Assembly: GCA_033439265.1 (NCBI GenBank)
Contig: JAVTVX010000015.1
Location: forward strand, 1,064,001-1,128,000
DNA length: 64,000 nt
Origin: Dillenia suffruticosa
Taxonomy: Eukaryota > Streptophyta > Magnoliopsida > Dilleniales > Dilleniaceae
Direction: 5' to 3'
Of the stretch, positions 1-12,013 are shown one piece after another. The notes beneath the pieces were generated by a model, which saw nothing but the letters and a program-made list of their open reading frames with translations, made no database searches and was not told the DNA's origin. Within the stretch, counting starts at the first letter, position 1. Every line of letters begins with the position of its first letter. A program made the translations under genes and the position numbers.

Positions 1-480
1 ATGAAATGGTTGACTCTCTGATTTGTGTTACCCAGCTGACTTACATCTTGGATACTTTCTACAAGAGGCTCAGAACCAACCCAAAGATCTCTCTAAAAGT
101 TAATGCTTTTCCTATCGCCTAATCTCCACCATATCCCTTTCTTAATGCAGTCTCTAATCCTCAATATCCCATTCCAAAGACATGAACCTTCTGCCTTTCT
201 TCGATAATCCAAGAAGTCCTCTCCCTTCAAGTATTTACTTCTCACGACTTCACACCATAAAGCACCGTCACCCTTTAGCAGCTTCCACCCCAACTTCGCT
301 AGCATGGCAGTATTGTTTTCTCTCATCTTTCTCAAGCCCATGCCTCCTTCTTGTTTGCCTCTGCACACCTTATTCCAGCTCACCAGGTGAATTTTCTTCT
401 CTGCGTTCACATTGCCCCACAAGAAGTTTCTACTTAGCCTATCCAACTTAGTACAGAGGTCCTTGGAAATTCAAGCAACT
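1..480 (-). mobile_element. LINE (non-LTR retrotransposon) reverse-transcriptase fragment
   Basis: The minus strand encodes a piece typical of the 3' part of plant LINE polyproteins, the region after the reverse-transcriptase core that leads into the zinc-finger/RNase H segment. It reads LSRNFLWGN, then a GGMGLR motif, then an LWCEVVRSKYL-like stretch. An in-frame stop at 93-95 replaces what is normally Trp, and the reading frame resumes as LWVGSEPL and runs off the window edge. It is therefore a dead, truncated copy. No poly(A) tail or target-site duplication is visible because the 3' end lies outside the window. The family is clear; the exact clade cannot be assigned. Confidence 0.8.
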
Positions 481-1554
481 TGCTTGGTATATACTAGAAC
501 CGAAGAGATGATTGATTGGATGATTGTTATTGTCACAATTGTGAGTAAATATAAGTATAATTAAAAAAAAATAGAGGGAGAGGGGATTAGCTATTCGATG
601 CAATCTGACCGACCTTTTGATGGACTTTATACTATTTAGATCGAATTAGTTAATAAAACCGCGATACTACTTGTTGTAATCAATCCATTAAAAAAAATCA
701 GACTTATAAAAAATTGGGTCTTTACGAGGCCCGTGGGCCTAAATTACTATGGAGCCTAAGTTTGATCCCATTCAAATTGGACCCAAATAGGCCCATGAGT
801 TTGTCGGGCACTTTTTTGGTTTCCACCGCAAGTATTCGAAATTATACTCCAATTAATTCAATTCATGTGTCTGCAAGAGTTTTATTTACAGGGGAGCTCT
901 TCCGGTATAGTTTTCTTTATTTTCAAATTTCAAATCCAAGAATTGATTCAAGAATTTAATACTCAATTCCATTAGACTGACTGTCCGTTAATAATTTGTT
1001 GGGCACTTGACAAATATAACTATTTCCCTTTCAAATAATTGTTGATCCCAAAATTTGATATTTGATTGTTGTTATTCCTTTCATATAATTAAATTCATAT
1101 AATAAAAAAAAAAGAGAAAAATGAGGATCAAACATGGCTAGAATATAACAAAATAATTATAAATAACAATTCAAACCTATTTACCCTTTGCGCCCATAAA
1201 GCATAACAAGTTCCTTTTAAATTTTTTTTTCTTGTAAAACGATAATTAAAAGCTAAAATGTGAATTTGGGATAACAAAAGAAATTAGAGAATCATGTTAA
1301 AATCCTCCAATCACAGCTTCATTAGAGCACCATAGTGTCATTAGGGGAAGAGCAGATCAACCTTGAGGCTTTGGATACAACAAAATGAGCAATCAACTTG
1401 AAAGCCTTAAGTTTCTACTTCCTCAAGTCAAGTTAGTTATCTTCCCACAAATCATTCTGATGAATATACTAAAGGTGGGAAAGAGTACAACATTGGACTC
1501 ATTTGGTACAGATAATGCTACAAAGCTAACAAGCAAGCGTTTCCTTCTGACTTA
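481..1554. other. Intergenic DNA, no gene seen
   Basis: AT-rich sequence between the LINE remnant and the 3' end of the cycloisomerase gene. Short open frames here are uninterpretable. Positions 728-800 hold several GGCCCA/TGGGCC words, including one palindromic pair, resembling plant site II promoter elements, but no gene start could be tied to them. The last 250 bases should contain the 3' UTR of the minus-strand cycloisomerase gene. Confidence 0.6.
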
Positions 1555-4500
1555 CTATTGGGCATGTCCGGGAAACCAAGGGAGTCCTGGTTGAGTGCAC
1601 TGTTTAGTATCCGGAAGTGGAACTATAGGCCCCAAGAATATCCTCCATAAATCGAGTATGATCGTTACAAGCATAGCAGCACCCAGAGCATCAATAGCTA
1701 CACGAGGCAAGTCCCATGGAGCACCGGGCTTCTCATCAATCCTGCACACGTAAATCATTTGGGGTGAGACACCGACCCTTGCTAGGAGCATAAGAAGCAT
1801 TGGTATCTTCAGTGTCAAAAATGAATGTCTTGCCTAATTGTACTTATTATGCACTTCAACTGAATTTCCTGGACAATTTTACGGCCAGTAGGTTCATCCT
1901 AGTGAGTCTAGGTTGAACAACATTTGTCGCATGCCTTGTCCAACACTATGGACCTTTCCATGTGTGACCAGCATTGACTTCTAGCTAGATACAAGCAAGA
2001 CGAAAAAAGTACTTGACTGTGGTATGTTGGATTAAGCTTCTTACCTTACGAACATCGGGAAGCTTACAAAGAAATAAATGGCATAAAACAAGGACCCAAC
2101 TTTGTACATGGACGCCGGGTCCACAAATGAATAGTAAGGGAACTGCACAAGTTCAAAACAAAATATATTAGCCTCACTTCCGACGGAGTTGGCATTATCC
2201 ATAACAAGGGACAAAGAAATCAGCAGAATTAACTACATACATTGGAAATAGCCCAGGTCTCCAAGAATGCTATGAAATAGGAAAGAGCTAAAATCCACGT
2301 AGCCTCAGCAATCCACTGAATCTCCTGAGAAAGATTGGCAGTGAAGTGCCGAAGTCTGCGGAGCGTCATGTTAGACATAACATGGTAAAATAAGAAGCAA
2401 ACATGCGTGAGGAGGAACGTCGTGTGTGGAACCTGTGGGCACAAATTACAAGTTTATACAAAAGAAGTTAAGCAATTTTACATATGGCAACCATAATAGA
2501 CTGTATTAGACTATGGAGTTGCACTTTACGTTATTCATTCGCCATGATGGAAAGGTGTATGAAGCTCCCAAAACTGTGAAGAAATAATGGGTCCAGAAAT
2601 AATTCCCAACATAGCTGAAAATTATAATCCAGAGACTAGCCTGCCATGCAGTGTAGAATCAAGTGTAAATTTAAATTTCATGTCCCACATGCAGACTTCA
2701 CTTTCAGCACCAAGTATGAATACTAAGCAACACTTTACAATAAAAGGAATTCATCATTCCAATCCAATTAACTTTTACAATTTTCACATAATCAGGGAGG
2801 GATGAACCTTAAAAATCCTCTAGAAATTGATAAATCAAAGAAAGTCTAAATAAATATGTTCCATTTTGACAATTTCTTTATCCTATGTGGGGAGGTAATG
2901 AAGGATATACTTTGTGTTTCTTTACTTTCCCTCCCCAAAGTCGGTTATCAGGAATGCCTCCACAATCAGCATGACTTGGGCTGCATTTTGAACAATATTC
3001 TGGTATCGGCCATCTGGACATCAACAAATTTATCTCACATCTGGCCCTGACCAATCCTTAGTCCATAGGAAATAAACCAAGCACTCTCAACCTGTCTATA
3101 GTTTATGGGTCAAAGTCAGATTCTTAACCAATCCTCAAAACACAACAAAGAGAATTAACATCACAATGGCAAGCTCAAATTCCACTAAGAAGTTGGCAAT
3201 AAATAGTTCTCTCTTCCATGCTAGCCATCATAAGAGTTCAACAAAACTGAAAGTTTTAGGTAGGGGATCACTAATGGTTTGATAGGCACCCAGGGAAAAT
3301 TAACAAGTGCCACTTCTCATACCTGCATTTTTATCTACTCTCTCATACAAGCGGAAGTCATGAATCACAACCTATGCTCCTAGTATGACCCACTTTGCAT
3401 CCAGCTCCTACAAGGGACCTTCAACAGGGAAAACCTTCACATCTCTATATGACACAGGCCATGCAATAAATTCATCAAGATGCCCATATAAAATCAGTCT
3501 CTCATCTTTACTCCATGTGTTCAGTTCAGAGATAAGGCTCTAAAGCACTCATAATAGACATTCAGCAAGATGGAATTCCTAAAATTTTTGGAATGCATAT
3601 CATTCTGAAGCTATCAACTTCACCCCTAGAAACCTCTATAACATTCTGCAGAGTCTAGACACAAGAAAAGCCACTACTCATGTTCCTGCAGGCTTCATTT
3701 GTATTTTAAGACCAGGTGATGCAACATGTGGGAGTTTCAATAGTGTGGTATCCAGCAAGCTCAATCTCTACACTAGCATGCTGATCAATGAAAACTAGCA
3801 TACTTTGATGCACTAGCAGAATGTTCTGCCATGAATTTCCCACAAGGTAGTAAAGTGATTGAGCATTTGACATGGGGAAAACATATGAAACTCATACCAA
3901 ATTTGAACATGTTACACAAGACTTTGCGCTTTAGGGACTAATGTTGAAGGTTTGACTCCGATTAGACTCTAAACACAGGCACACAAAAGGCACAAAAACA
4001 CACTAAAAAGGCGTGAATAGAATGCTCACTTTGACCCAATAGCGATCCTTCCAATTCAAGGCACTGTCAGCCTGCCAGACATCAGAACAAGAGGTCAAAG
4101 GATAACAGATACAATAACATCACACAGGAACAGCTGTTAAACCATTAAAAATAGAAAAAGAGAACAGTCAAAAGTGCTCTGAGGTCACTTAAAAGACCAG
4201 AGGAAAGTTAAAGAACTTTGCGACCACAAAACCCCAGGTCAACAAGTTCATTCAGTGGAAAGGAAAGAAATGCAACTTTAATAACTCACCTTCGAAACAA
4301 ATATCATTGGTATCAAGAAAGAGGGGACTGCCGAGACCAGACCAAGAAGCAAGTATTCCAACTCTGTGAAGTTCTGTCAAGTATCATAATGGATTTAAGC
4401 TTCATAGTATGTGAAAGAGAGAGAGAGAGAGAGAGAGATTAACACTAATTATGAATTAATTACACAGGTGGAGAAGTCAATCAAGAGAATCATGAATAAT

Positions 4501-6126
4501 CATACTATATTGTGCCATTGCAGATAGATTAAACTCCCCTAGAAGACCCAAAAGCAAATCTTTTAATTATTACCAACAAAATATTTGTTATCCTTAACCA
4601 CTAGAAATGCTTAAAGTAAGGTCTCATTCACTAACACTTGTTGGCGTAGGTAGGATAGACACTTTCGTCCCTTAACCAAGTCGGGAGTTTGACTCTCCCT
4701 TGGCACGGAAAAAACAATGTTGGGAGACCCCCAAAATGAGCGATCGATCGAGATTTGTCGGGGCGAAACTCCGGATACTGGGTGGTGGCCAAGCCAACGT
4801 ACCAAAAAAAAAAAGGTCTCATTCTTGAAACATTTTAATGCACTCCAGAGTATAATACTAGATCAGATCAGCAGTGAAGTAAATAATTCTAACTTTCAAG
4901 ACGATATTCTATAGCTCCCCGGTGTCATCCATTACTAAGACAAAGCAGTGCTAAGAATCCACCAGCCCCTTTCTAGAGAAGATTAGGAGAACATACAAAA
5001 TCTACAAGCAATGCTGATTTTTTTAGACAATAAATATGGTGCTATGAGTAGAAATTTTTCATCACACAAGGCTTCTATTTTGCTGTACAAAAGTAGCAGT
5101 TTTTTTAGATGCCAGTAAATTTATTCCTTAAAGATGGGCTGATAATGCTCTACAACATATGTTCAATGAAAGAACTAGATCACAAAGTCCATTATGTTTT
5201 TCTCAACATGACCAACTGATAAAATGTCTCAAACAAGAAAGGTGCATTTCAAATGTCCGCAAGCCCCATGATTGCAGACCAAAATTCAATTAAGCTTCAC
5301 CACTTATTCTCATTGAAGCATGCAATAGCAATCAAGTTGAACTTGAACAGAAAAACAAAACCATTTTCTAGGAAAATATACTACCTTAACATTCAGATTG
5401 AAATATCAACCAACTCCAAGATCCCATAATGCACATTTACCAAAAAGTCACCTTCCTCCTACTCATATAACTCTGTTTATGTTTCTCAAAACCAATAAAG
5501 CAAGGACATGGAACACGGGATGCAACACAACATGAACACCATAATGCAGAGAAGTTATAAGAATTTTAGACAATTAAAAGTTACAATGTGTTGTATTAAT
5601 CCCGTGTCTAAAAACTGAATCAGTACAGGATGAGTTTTTACATAGCTTAAAACAATAAGCATAACTAAACCCCAAAAACTTCCCCCAAAAGTAGCTTCCA
5701 TACAAAAGAACTAGAATAAATAAATCTTCTCTTGAGACTAACCAATGCAATATCTCCCCATCCAAAATTGCAGTACTTTGATCAGCATAATTAATGGAAA
5801 AACATGACTTTCCCCATCAACTTAAGATTTTGGAGCAGTTGGGTGATATTGATACCTATTGACTTACACAACAGCTTGTCCCAGATTCAAAATTAGAACA
5901 TCAATTTTCGCAAAATTAAACAAACATGTATATTAAAAGAACAATTTTATTCCATATGTCAGCAGAATCGACTAACCTCATAGAGTTTGTAAGGAACAAC
6001 AATGCCAAGACACAAAGTGAGCCAAAAAGGAGTGTATAAAAGAAAAAACAGCTCCCCCCATCTCTTGCTTTTATTCTGAGCCAACCAAAGACTCGTTGAA
6101 GCCTCTTCTGAGCCTGCCTCACATCA

Positions 6127-6190
<64 letters not shown>

Positions 6191-6271
6191 GCAAAATTGA
6201 TAAGATTGAGAGAATTAACAAAACCCTAGAAAAACCCAAATCATAAAATGAATGAAACAGCTTTTACCCAT
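1555..6271 (-). CDS. CPI1: Cycloeucalenol cycloisomerase
   Basis: This enzyme opens the 9beta,19-cyclopropane ring of cycloeucalenol to give obtusifoliol, an essential phytosterol step on the ER membrane. Eight coding exons were joined on the minus strand: 6268-6271, 5977-6113, 4290-4373, 4030-4071, 2530-2640, 2241-2432, 2045-2142 and 1555-1741. Phase is kept across all junctions and gives 284 residues, close to the roughly 280 of Arabidopsis CPI1. Recognisable stretches in order are KRWGELFFLLYTPFWLT, NFTELEYLLL, NWKDRYWVK, SYVGNYFWTHYFF, VPHTTFLLTHVCFLFYH, FVSFPMFVRIDEKPG and ALGAAMLVTIILDLWR. Several hydrophobic segments fit a multi-pass membrane protein. The first coding exon is only ATG plus one base, chosen because ATG-G precedes a GTAAAA donor and no ATG is in frame in exon 2. 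Intron 1 holds a long GA repeat and the intron before exon 3 holds a SINE. Confidence 0.95.
4618..4824 (+). mobile_element. SINE insertion with target-site duplication (CPI1 intron)
   Basis: A body of about 180 bp (4630-4812) ends in a poly(A) run and is flanked by a perfect 12-bp direct repeat, AAGGTCTCATTC, at 4618-4629 and 4813-4824. A TGGCGTAGG-like word near the 5' end and a GAGTTTGACTC word downstream resemble tRNA-type pol III A and B boxes. The perfect duplication suggests a fairly recent insertion. It lies antisense inside a CPI1 intron and does not touch a splice site. A related but diverged copy lies at 44302-44497. Confidence 0.8.
6131..6185. repeat. (GA)n microsatellite in CPI1 intron 1
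   Basis: An uninterrupted 55-bp GA dinucleotide run. On the gene strand it is a CT tract between the first coding exon and the acceptor of exon 2, so it may serve as a long polypyrimidine tract. Length polymorphism is likely. Confidence 0.95.
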
Positions 6272-7541
6272 TTGTTTTTCGTTAATCAAGTCGTGATGAA
6301 AACTGGGGGTAATTTCAACGAAGGCCGTCCACGGAGTTCTAGTTTTTCTCAAGAGTATGAGCTGCGGAGTGTCTGTGCTATGGTTGGGGAGACGCTAAAA
6401 AATGCGCTGCGGGCGTAGGCAGATTAGATAGAATAAACCCAAGCACCAACAGTGAAGTGAAGACAACCATGTGCAGATTAAATTACTAACGAATCTTGGC
6501 TTTTTATCGACTACCCATGTTCTTTCAATTATGGTTGCCCTCGAACGGTCCCAAATCTTTTCTTTTTTTGCAAACACCTCCCCCTTATTTTGAAAAACTA
6601 CATTTTTAATCCTGTCAACCCATTAAACTTCCGATTAAAGTCACGTGCCTTTAAAATAAAAATAATGGTTTTTAATAAAATAAATAATTTTAAAATTATT
6701 TATCTTTACTTAAAATTTTAAATACTCAACTCATGTCCTCCTCTAATATGATATGTGTTATATTATTTTAAATAGTATAATTTTATTTTTTGGGATGAAT
6801 TATTAATATTTAATAATTATTTTAAATTCAATTAAATACGATTTAAATTAAATTAGATCTTTAAAGAATGAAACTTTTTTTATATCTATTTTCTCAAAAT
6901 CTGAGATTTTACTTAAAGCGTATCAGTGTCTACCACCGATGAACTAGTGTCAATGTAGTATAATTTCATTGATATTTCTATTTAAACACTTAGATTATTG
7001 TCGATATTGTATATGCCATCACATTATAAAAGGAGTAAATTTTAAGTATATTGATAAAAAAATATTTATGATTTTATTAAGTTAAACTCAATGACTTGAT
7101 CAGATCCACGAACCTAAAAGGGATTGTCAAGCTCACAATAGGACGACTCAACGACTTAAGTAACCTCATGAGCTTAAAACAAAAAATAAAATAAAAACAA
7201 ATTTTATAAAATTAAACTTTTTTAAACAGGACAAATTTTTTTTTAAAAAAAAAATCTAATTTTTGCATGTTGTGACGCATGAAATAAGGCTATTATGACG
7301 CAGCAAATGGCAAGCAAGTGTAGAGGAGACATAGCACATAGACGAACACTGACAGCCCCATCCCATTTGCTACAATGCCCAAGTTGTTTCGAACTATACC
7401 ACCTTTTGTTTTCTTTCGACGGGTCACTCACACTTTTCACGTCCCCCAAAGCTACCCTTCTTTGTGCGTGTGCGCTGCACAGTATCCCATTGAGAGAGAG
7501 AGAGAGAGAGAGCAGCATTGGTGGGGTGTTATGAGAAGAAC
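6272..7541. other. CPI1 upstream region and AT-rich intergenic DNA
   Basis: The first 150 bases should carry the CPI1 5' UTR and promoter for the minus strand. The rest is strongly AT-rich with no coding signal. A short GA run (7492-7512) lies just before the WD40 pseudogene start. Confidence 0.55.
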
Positions 7542-10500
7542 ATGGAAGCAGGAATTATATGGAACATGGAGACAGGAGAAGAGATCCTTCACATGCCAAC
7601 TTGTGCTTCATCTCCTCATGGTCCCTTATCCTTGGATAACCAAGCGCCTGCTGCTTCTCAGGCTCATAAACATGGGTCCCCTGGTGGTGGGGCTATCTTT
7701 ATTTGAGCTCTCAATAAGGTAACCAATCTCTGAACTCTGCTTCACTTCCCAATTTTGCAAACATTGTTCAAATTTTTGGTCATGTTTATGTATCAACAGT
7801 ATTAATCCTTTGATGTGCACTTTCAATTAATGTTTTCTTTCTGTGAATATTCATTATTAATCTTTCTGGTCTGATAAACTTTGTAGGATTAGGGCTGTCA
7901 AATAAATTTTTTAAAGTGCATATAGGATGGAGAAACTGGTGTTAATTCGTCCGGTGGCCGGGGTCAAAGCCAGAAATTTTAATGAGGAAAGCATGACATT
8001 ATAATTTCGAGAATAAAATTATTTATGTAAATTAATATTTTTCTTAAAATTTCAAAGGGCGAGCTCGCGCCCTCCCCCTTCGCCCCAACTTGTGGCTGTT
8101 GTTGCTGGTGACTTTTGCTGCCTCTAAGCCGATACTGGTACATTTAAATCAAATGGGCGTCTTCATTTTTTCACCTCCTCTTCACGATGGAGATCGTATT
8201 GAACTGAGTAAATAAAAGTGTAGCTCCAGTGTTGCGTACTTGTTAGACTTGCCTCCTTTTGGTGTTCAAGAAGATGCCTTTAGATGATCTACTTATAAGA
8301 ATCCTCCCTCATGATTTCGTTTTTAGCCACAAGTACCAATACAAAGCTATTCAGTAGAGGCCATTGGGCCAATATGCTGCACAAGAGATGGTATGTATTT
8401 TGCAGGTGGAGCTCCTTCGGGAAATGCTTATATTTGGGAGGTTAGAGAGCATTTGTCGATCCTTCTTCTTGGAATTCTTCATCTTTTCCCCCTCTTTAGC
8501 CAAATTGCTATTTGTCATGCCACAGCTCGCAGAAAAATGCTCATGGTATTTTCATGAGCTTTTAAGCCATTCAGACATTGGATAATTCAAAGAATGTTCA
8601 TAATATGAAAAATCGGTGCAGAAAAAATCTATCCAGTGGAGTATTTAAGTCATGAAAACTTCAAAAGCAATTTTTCCATGAATAGTGGTGACTTGATTTT
8701 GGGAATGCTGGATTCCTGTGGAAGATTGCTGAAGAGTTGGCGTGCCCATCATAAATCACTGAGCTGTGTGATGTTCTCAAGTGATGACTCCCATTTTACA
8801 GCAGGTTCAGATGACGGATGGTACCATATGCAGTTGGTCTATGGTTAGGGGAAGACTAAGTCTTCCAACTGGTGACTTTTTTCCCCTACAATGTTTTTGT
8901 AGTTAAGAAAAAGGAAAAAAAAATCTTCTATGACAAATTCAATGATAGATTGTTCTAATTACATTTGATGGAAGTCTGCTAGATGTGACAGATACCTGAA
9001 TTCTTGCTCCGATATTTCATGTTTCCTGGGATCACAGTTCCATGATAACTGTTTTGTTATCCCCATCGAGCAGTGCTACCTCATCTTTAATAACAAGCTC
9101 CCTTGATGACACATGCAAGGTCACCTCTCAATATGGTTTTTGGATTTCTGGTTTTCTTGTATATCTTACTTGATTTCTTGTCTTTTAGGGTTGAGACCCA
9201 ATTACTGGAAGGCTTTTAAGAACCGGAGCATATCATCTTGCAATAACTGCAATTGTGCTTGATCCGGAGAGCAGCTGCTCTTTGCTGGTAGTGCAGATGG
9301 AAGAAATCTTTGCCAACATGCTTGACCTTGGACTAACCAAGGATCCTTTTGTTGTTGCAGAGGACCGGTCAACAAGTCATGTGCTTAATGGACACAAATA
9401 ATGTATAACTTGAAGTTTCTTTCATAATGAAGCAAAATTTACCATTTGTTTTCTGCTAAGAACTTAATGCAATATTTTCTCTCTCACATTGTTTTGGTCC
9501 TCGTTGCCAAAGATTGGTGAGGCCTGCAGTCTGACCTTCTAAAATAATTTAAAGGATTGGACTCTTGCACAAAACTGGCATCAATAATCTATCATTATTT
9601 TACCTTTTTTCGCTGATTAACCAATCCATGCTTCATTATGATGCAATTGAGCTTAGTAGAAGTTCCACAATGGAAGGAACTAAAACATTTTGTGATATTA
9701 CACTATCTAATTATATGCGTAAGGGGCATTCTTTTCCTTTTGGTGTGCCTAGTCTTTTGTAAGTACAGAACTGCATTGATCTATGATGAGCTAGAGCGCT
9801 TGGCTATAATCCCTTTATTTGTTCATGCAGCGGAGCAATAACAGCATTGGCCTTCAGCACGTCAGGTCTGATCTTTGCATCTGAAGACTGCATTGCTTGT
9901 ACTTGGGTTGTTGTCTAGTGGGTGATTACCCGAATAGTTAACCATCCCAAAGGTACTCCTTCGACAGTTTTTCATTCTTCCATTGTTCATTCTGTCCACA
10001 GTTTCCTGTCTGTTATCGTGGCATTTGATGTTATGTTGCCTAGGATTAAACTTGAAACATTTTTTTACCGTTAGATCAGAAGTTTAGGACAACCACTGGA
10101 ATTTGCTTTTCTAGGAAATAAAATTAGCTCTGTATCAAGGTAAAAATTTCTTCACTGTTAATGTTTCACCAGAAATGTCAATGAAATTTTTGTCTTGCTT
10201 GCTTATCTATCAAATGAAGAGATCTCTTCTAAGCTCTATGGCATCATTCTTCAATTGGCAAAGGTTTTCAGAGAAGATGGCAAAAAACTATGGCAGTATT
10301 TTAGGTTTGAACTTATGCAGAAGGTATCATAAAAAATCTTGAACCTCTTTTGACAAATGTGCACCTTCTCTTCAGGCAGGAAAGATAACTAATTTGGTGG
10401 TGATTCCACAGTTATTACTGCTTTCTGCTGGGAGCCACCATAGAATGTCTGAGCATTTTCATGTTTCTGGTCTTGAGAAGCATCCTAGAGCTGGATGAAT

Positions 10501-11262
10501 CATCCATGGGAATGTTCACTCTTCCCCCTTCACATTGTCCCCTCTAAAATTATTCTATCTTTGCTTCCCAAAGCACTCTAATGAATGTCATGTGGGATAC
10601 TTGAGACGTTTCCTTTTTATACATTGCTCTTTTTATTTATTTTTTTTCCCTTTTTGGCAAATTAAAAAAGGCTGCTAGGTTTGACCGGTGTTGCTGGCCT
10701 GTTGGGGCGTTGCCATAAGGGCCTCCACCTCCAGCTAAGGAATGTCCTTTCACCCTTCGAGGAGCTCATCACCATAACCCCACCAGGATGACTAGCAGAG
10801 TTAGAAAGTCCATAAGTCAAAACATCCTAGGCCAATTTCGATTTATAAGTTACAAATCCAGGACTTCATAATTATGAAGTGTTGGCTGTGTCTTTGAGCC
10901 TGTCTTAGGCATACTCATATACATTTTTTGTTACAGTTCCTTGCACAGAAAACATACCTTTGATTTCTCATCTGGGACTGTATTCATGAGAAATGACACA
11001 CACCTTACTGATTTTTTATATGCCGTCTCATCTGGACATTGTGCAGGAAGGACGAACGCGTGCAGCTTTACAAATGATATTGGAAACAAGCATAGAGAAT
11101 CGGCTATGGGCAACAAGAATGGTGACACATGTTATGGAGATGAACAAGCATTTACAATCTCTATCGCTTCATACGATGGAGTGCCGATTATTACTGTCCA
11201 AAGATGCCGAACCTCCACAGCTAGACAGACAAAGAAACTCAAGGTTGAAAGTTCACCATGAT
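7542..11262 (+). pseudogene. WD40-repeat pseudogene, RID3/IPI3 (WDR18)-like
   Basis: Broken pieces of one WD40 protein occur in the right order on the plus strand. They include a start at 7542 with WNMETGEEILHMPTCASSPH; then GMYFAGGAPSGNAYIWEV near 8390-8440; GRLLKSWRAHHKSLSC near 8720-8765; a SSLDDTCKV piece near 9098; LAITAIVLDPE and GLTKDPFVVAEDR near 9235-9370; GAITALAFSTSGLIFASEDC near 9840-9890; and a C-terminal helical segment near 11050-11260. Order and wording match plant ROOT INITIATION DEFECTIVE 3-like proteins, relatives of yeast Ipi3. The copy is dead: TGA at 7704-7706 interrupts the first exon, there are further stops (for example after WVVV near 9917) and frames shift repeatedly. 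Intron-like spacers with splice-like borders remain, so it arose by DNA duplication, not retrocopying. The family call is from remembered sequences. Confidence 0.75.
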
Positions 11263-11447
11263 TATCCGAGGAGAGATCTCTTGTGCTTGAATCATGTAAC
11301 AGTACTCAAAAGTGGATAGTGATTTCTTGGCCATATAGCTTTCACTTCTTCCATTTTTGGCCGCCATAGATCTACAAGGAGGCTGTGCTTTGAAATTCAA
11401 TTGTGCCACCTGCCACGGACTTGACTTTAATAATTATAGTCTCTTTA

Positions 11448-11712
11448 ATTTGAGCCGTTGATTAAAAAAAAAGGTGATATTATCCTGTGTAATTAAATCA
11501 CTGAACGATATTCAATTTGATCCGTACGATATGATCAGATATTGTCCTACATAATTAGTTCGTTTGAACATATGTCGAATCAAATTCAAAAATCAAAATT
11601 TTTTTTTCAAATCACTATTTGATATTCGATTTGAGCCGTCCGATATTATCAGATGCTGTCTTACATAACTAGATCGTTGAGACACACATCGGATCATATC
11701 CAAAAGTCGAGT
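11448..11712. repeat. Tandem repeat, unit about 112 bp, upstream of the AK7-like gene
   Basis: Two clear copies (11506-11600 and 11620-11712) share the order GAT(C/A)TTTGA(T/G)CCGT..CGATAT..ATCAGAT..TGTC..ACATAA.TAG.TCGTT. A partial, more diverged copy precedes them at 11448-11505. The array lies 300-560 bp before the start codon of the next gene. No coding content. Confidence 0.7.
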
Positions 11713-12013
11713 TTGTTTTTTCTTTTTAATTTTTCTTTCTAATAATTTGTGGCAAAACGAAAATAGGAATTTCCGAAAAACCTATGTATCATTTTTCCAC
11801 CCTCTCCCCGTAAACCTCATCTTCCAAAAAATCTCATCCGCACACGTGCCACTCATCCACCCATCTACTTCCAAACTGTGCGTATGCCCGACAGTACAAC
11901 TCCACTAGTCTCTCCCCCCTCCCTTTCTCTGTCGCTAAAACCCATTCTCCTCTGTGTGAAAAACCCTACCTTTCAACTCCCGCTCCACAATCACCGTCGT
12001 CGTCTCCGCTGCA

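Noticed and set aside
4611..4914. Overlapping short frames on both strands around 4.7 kb
   Set aside because: They lie in the SINE body and its poly(A) tail; no protein family resemblance.
5916..6239. A 107-codon frame with LSLSLSLS repeats
   Set aside because: The repeat is the GA microsatellite read as codons; the region is CPI1 exon 2 read in another frame plus intron.
7243..7534. Open frames of 79-91 codons on both strands with LSLSLS or REREREES runs
   Set aside because: Generated by the GA run at 7492-7512; no conserved protein features.
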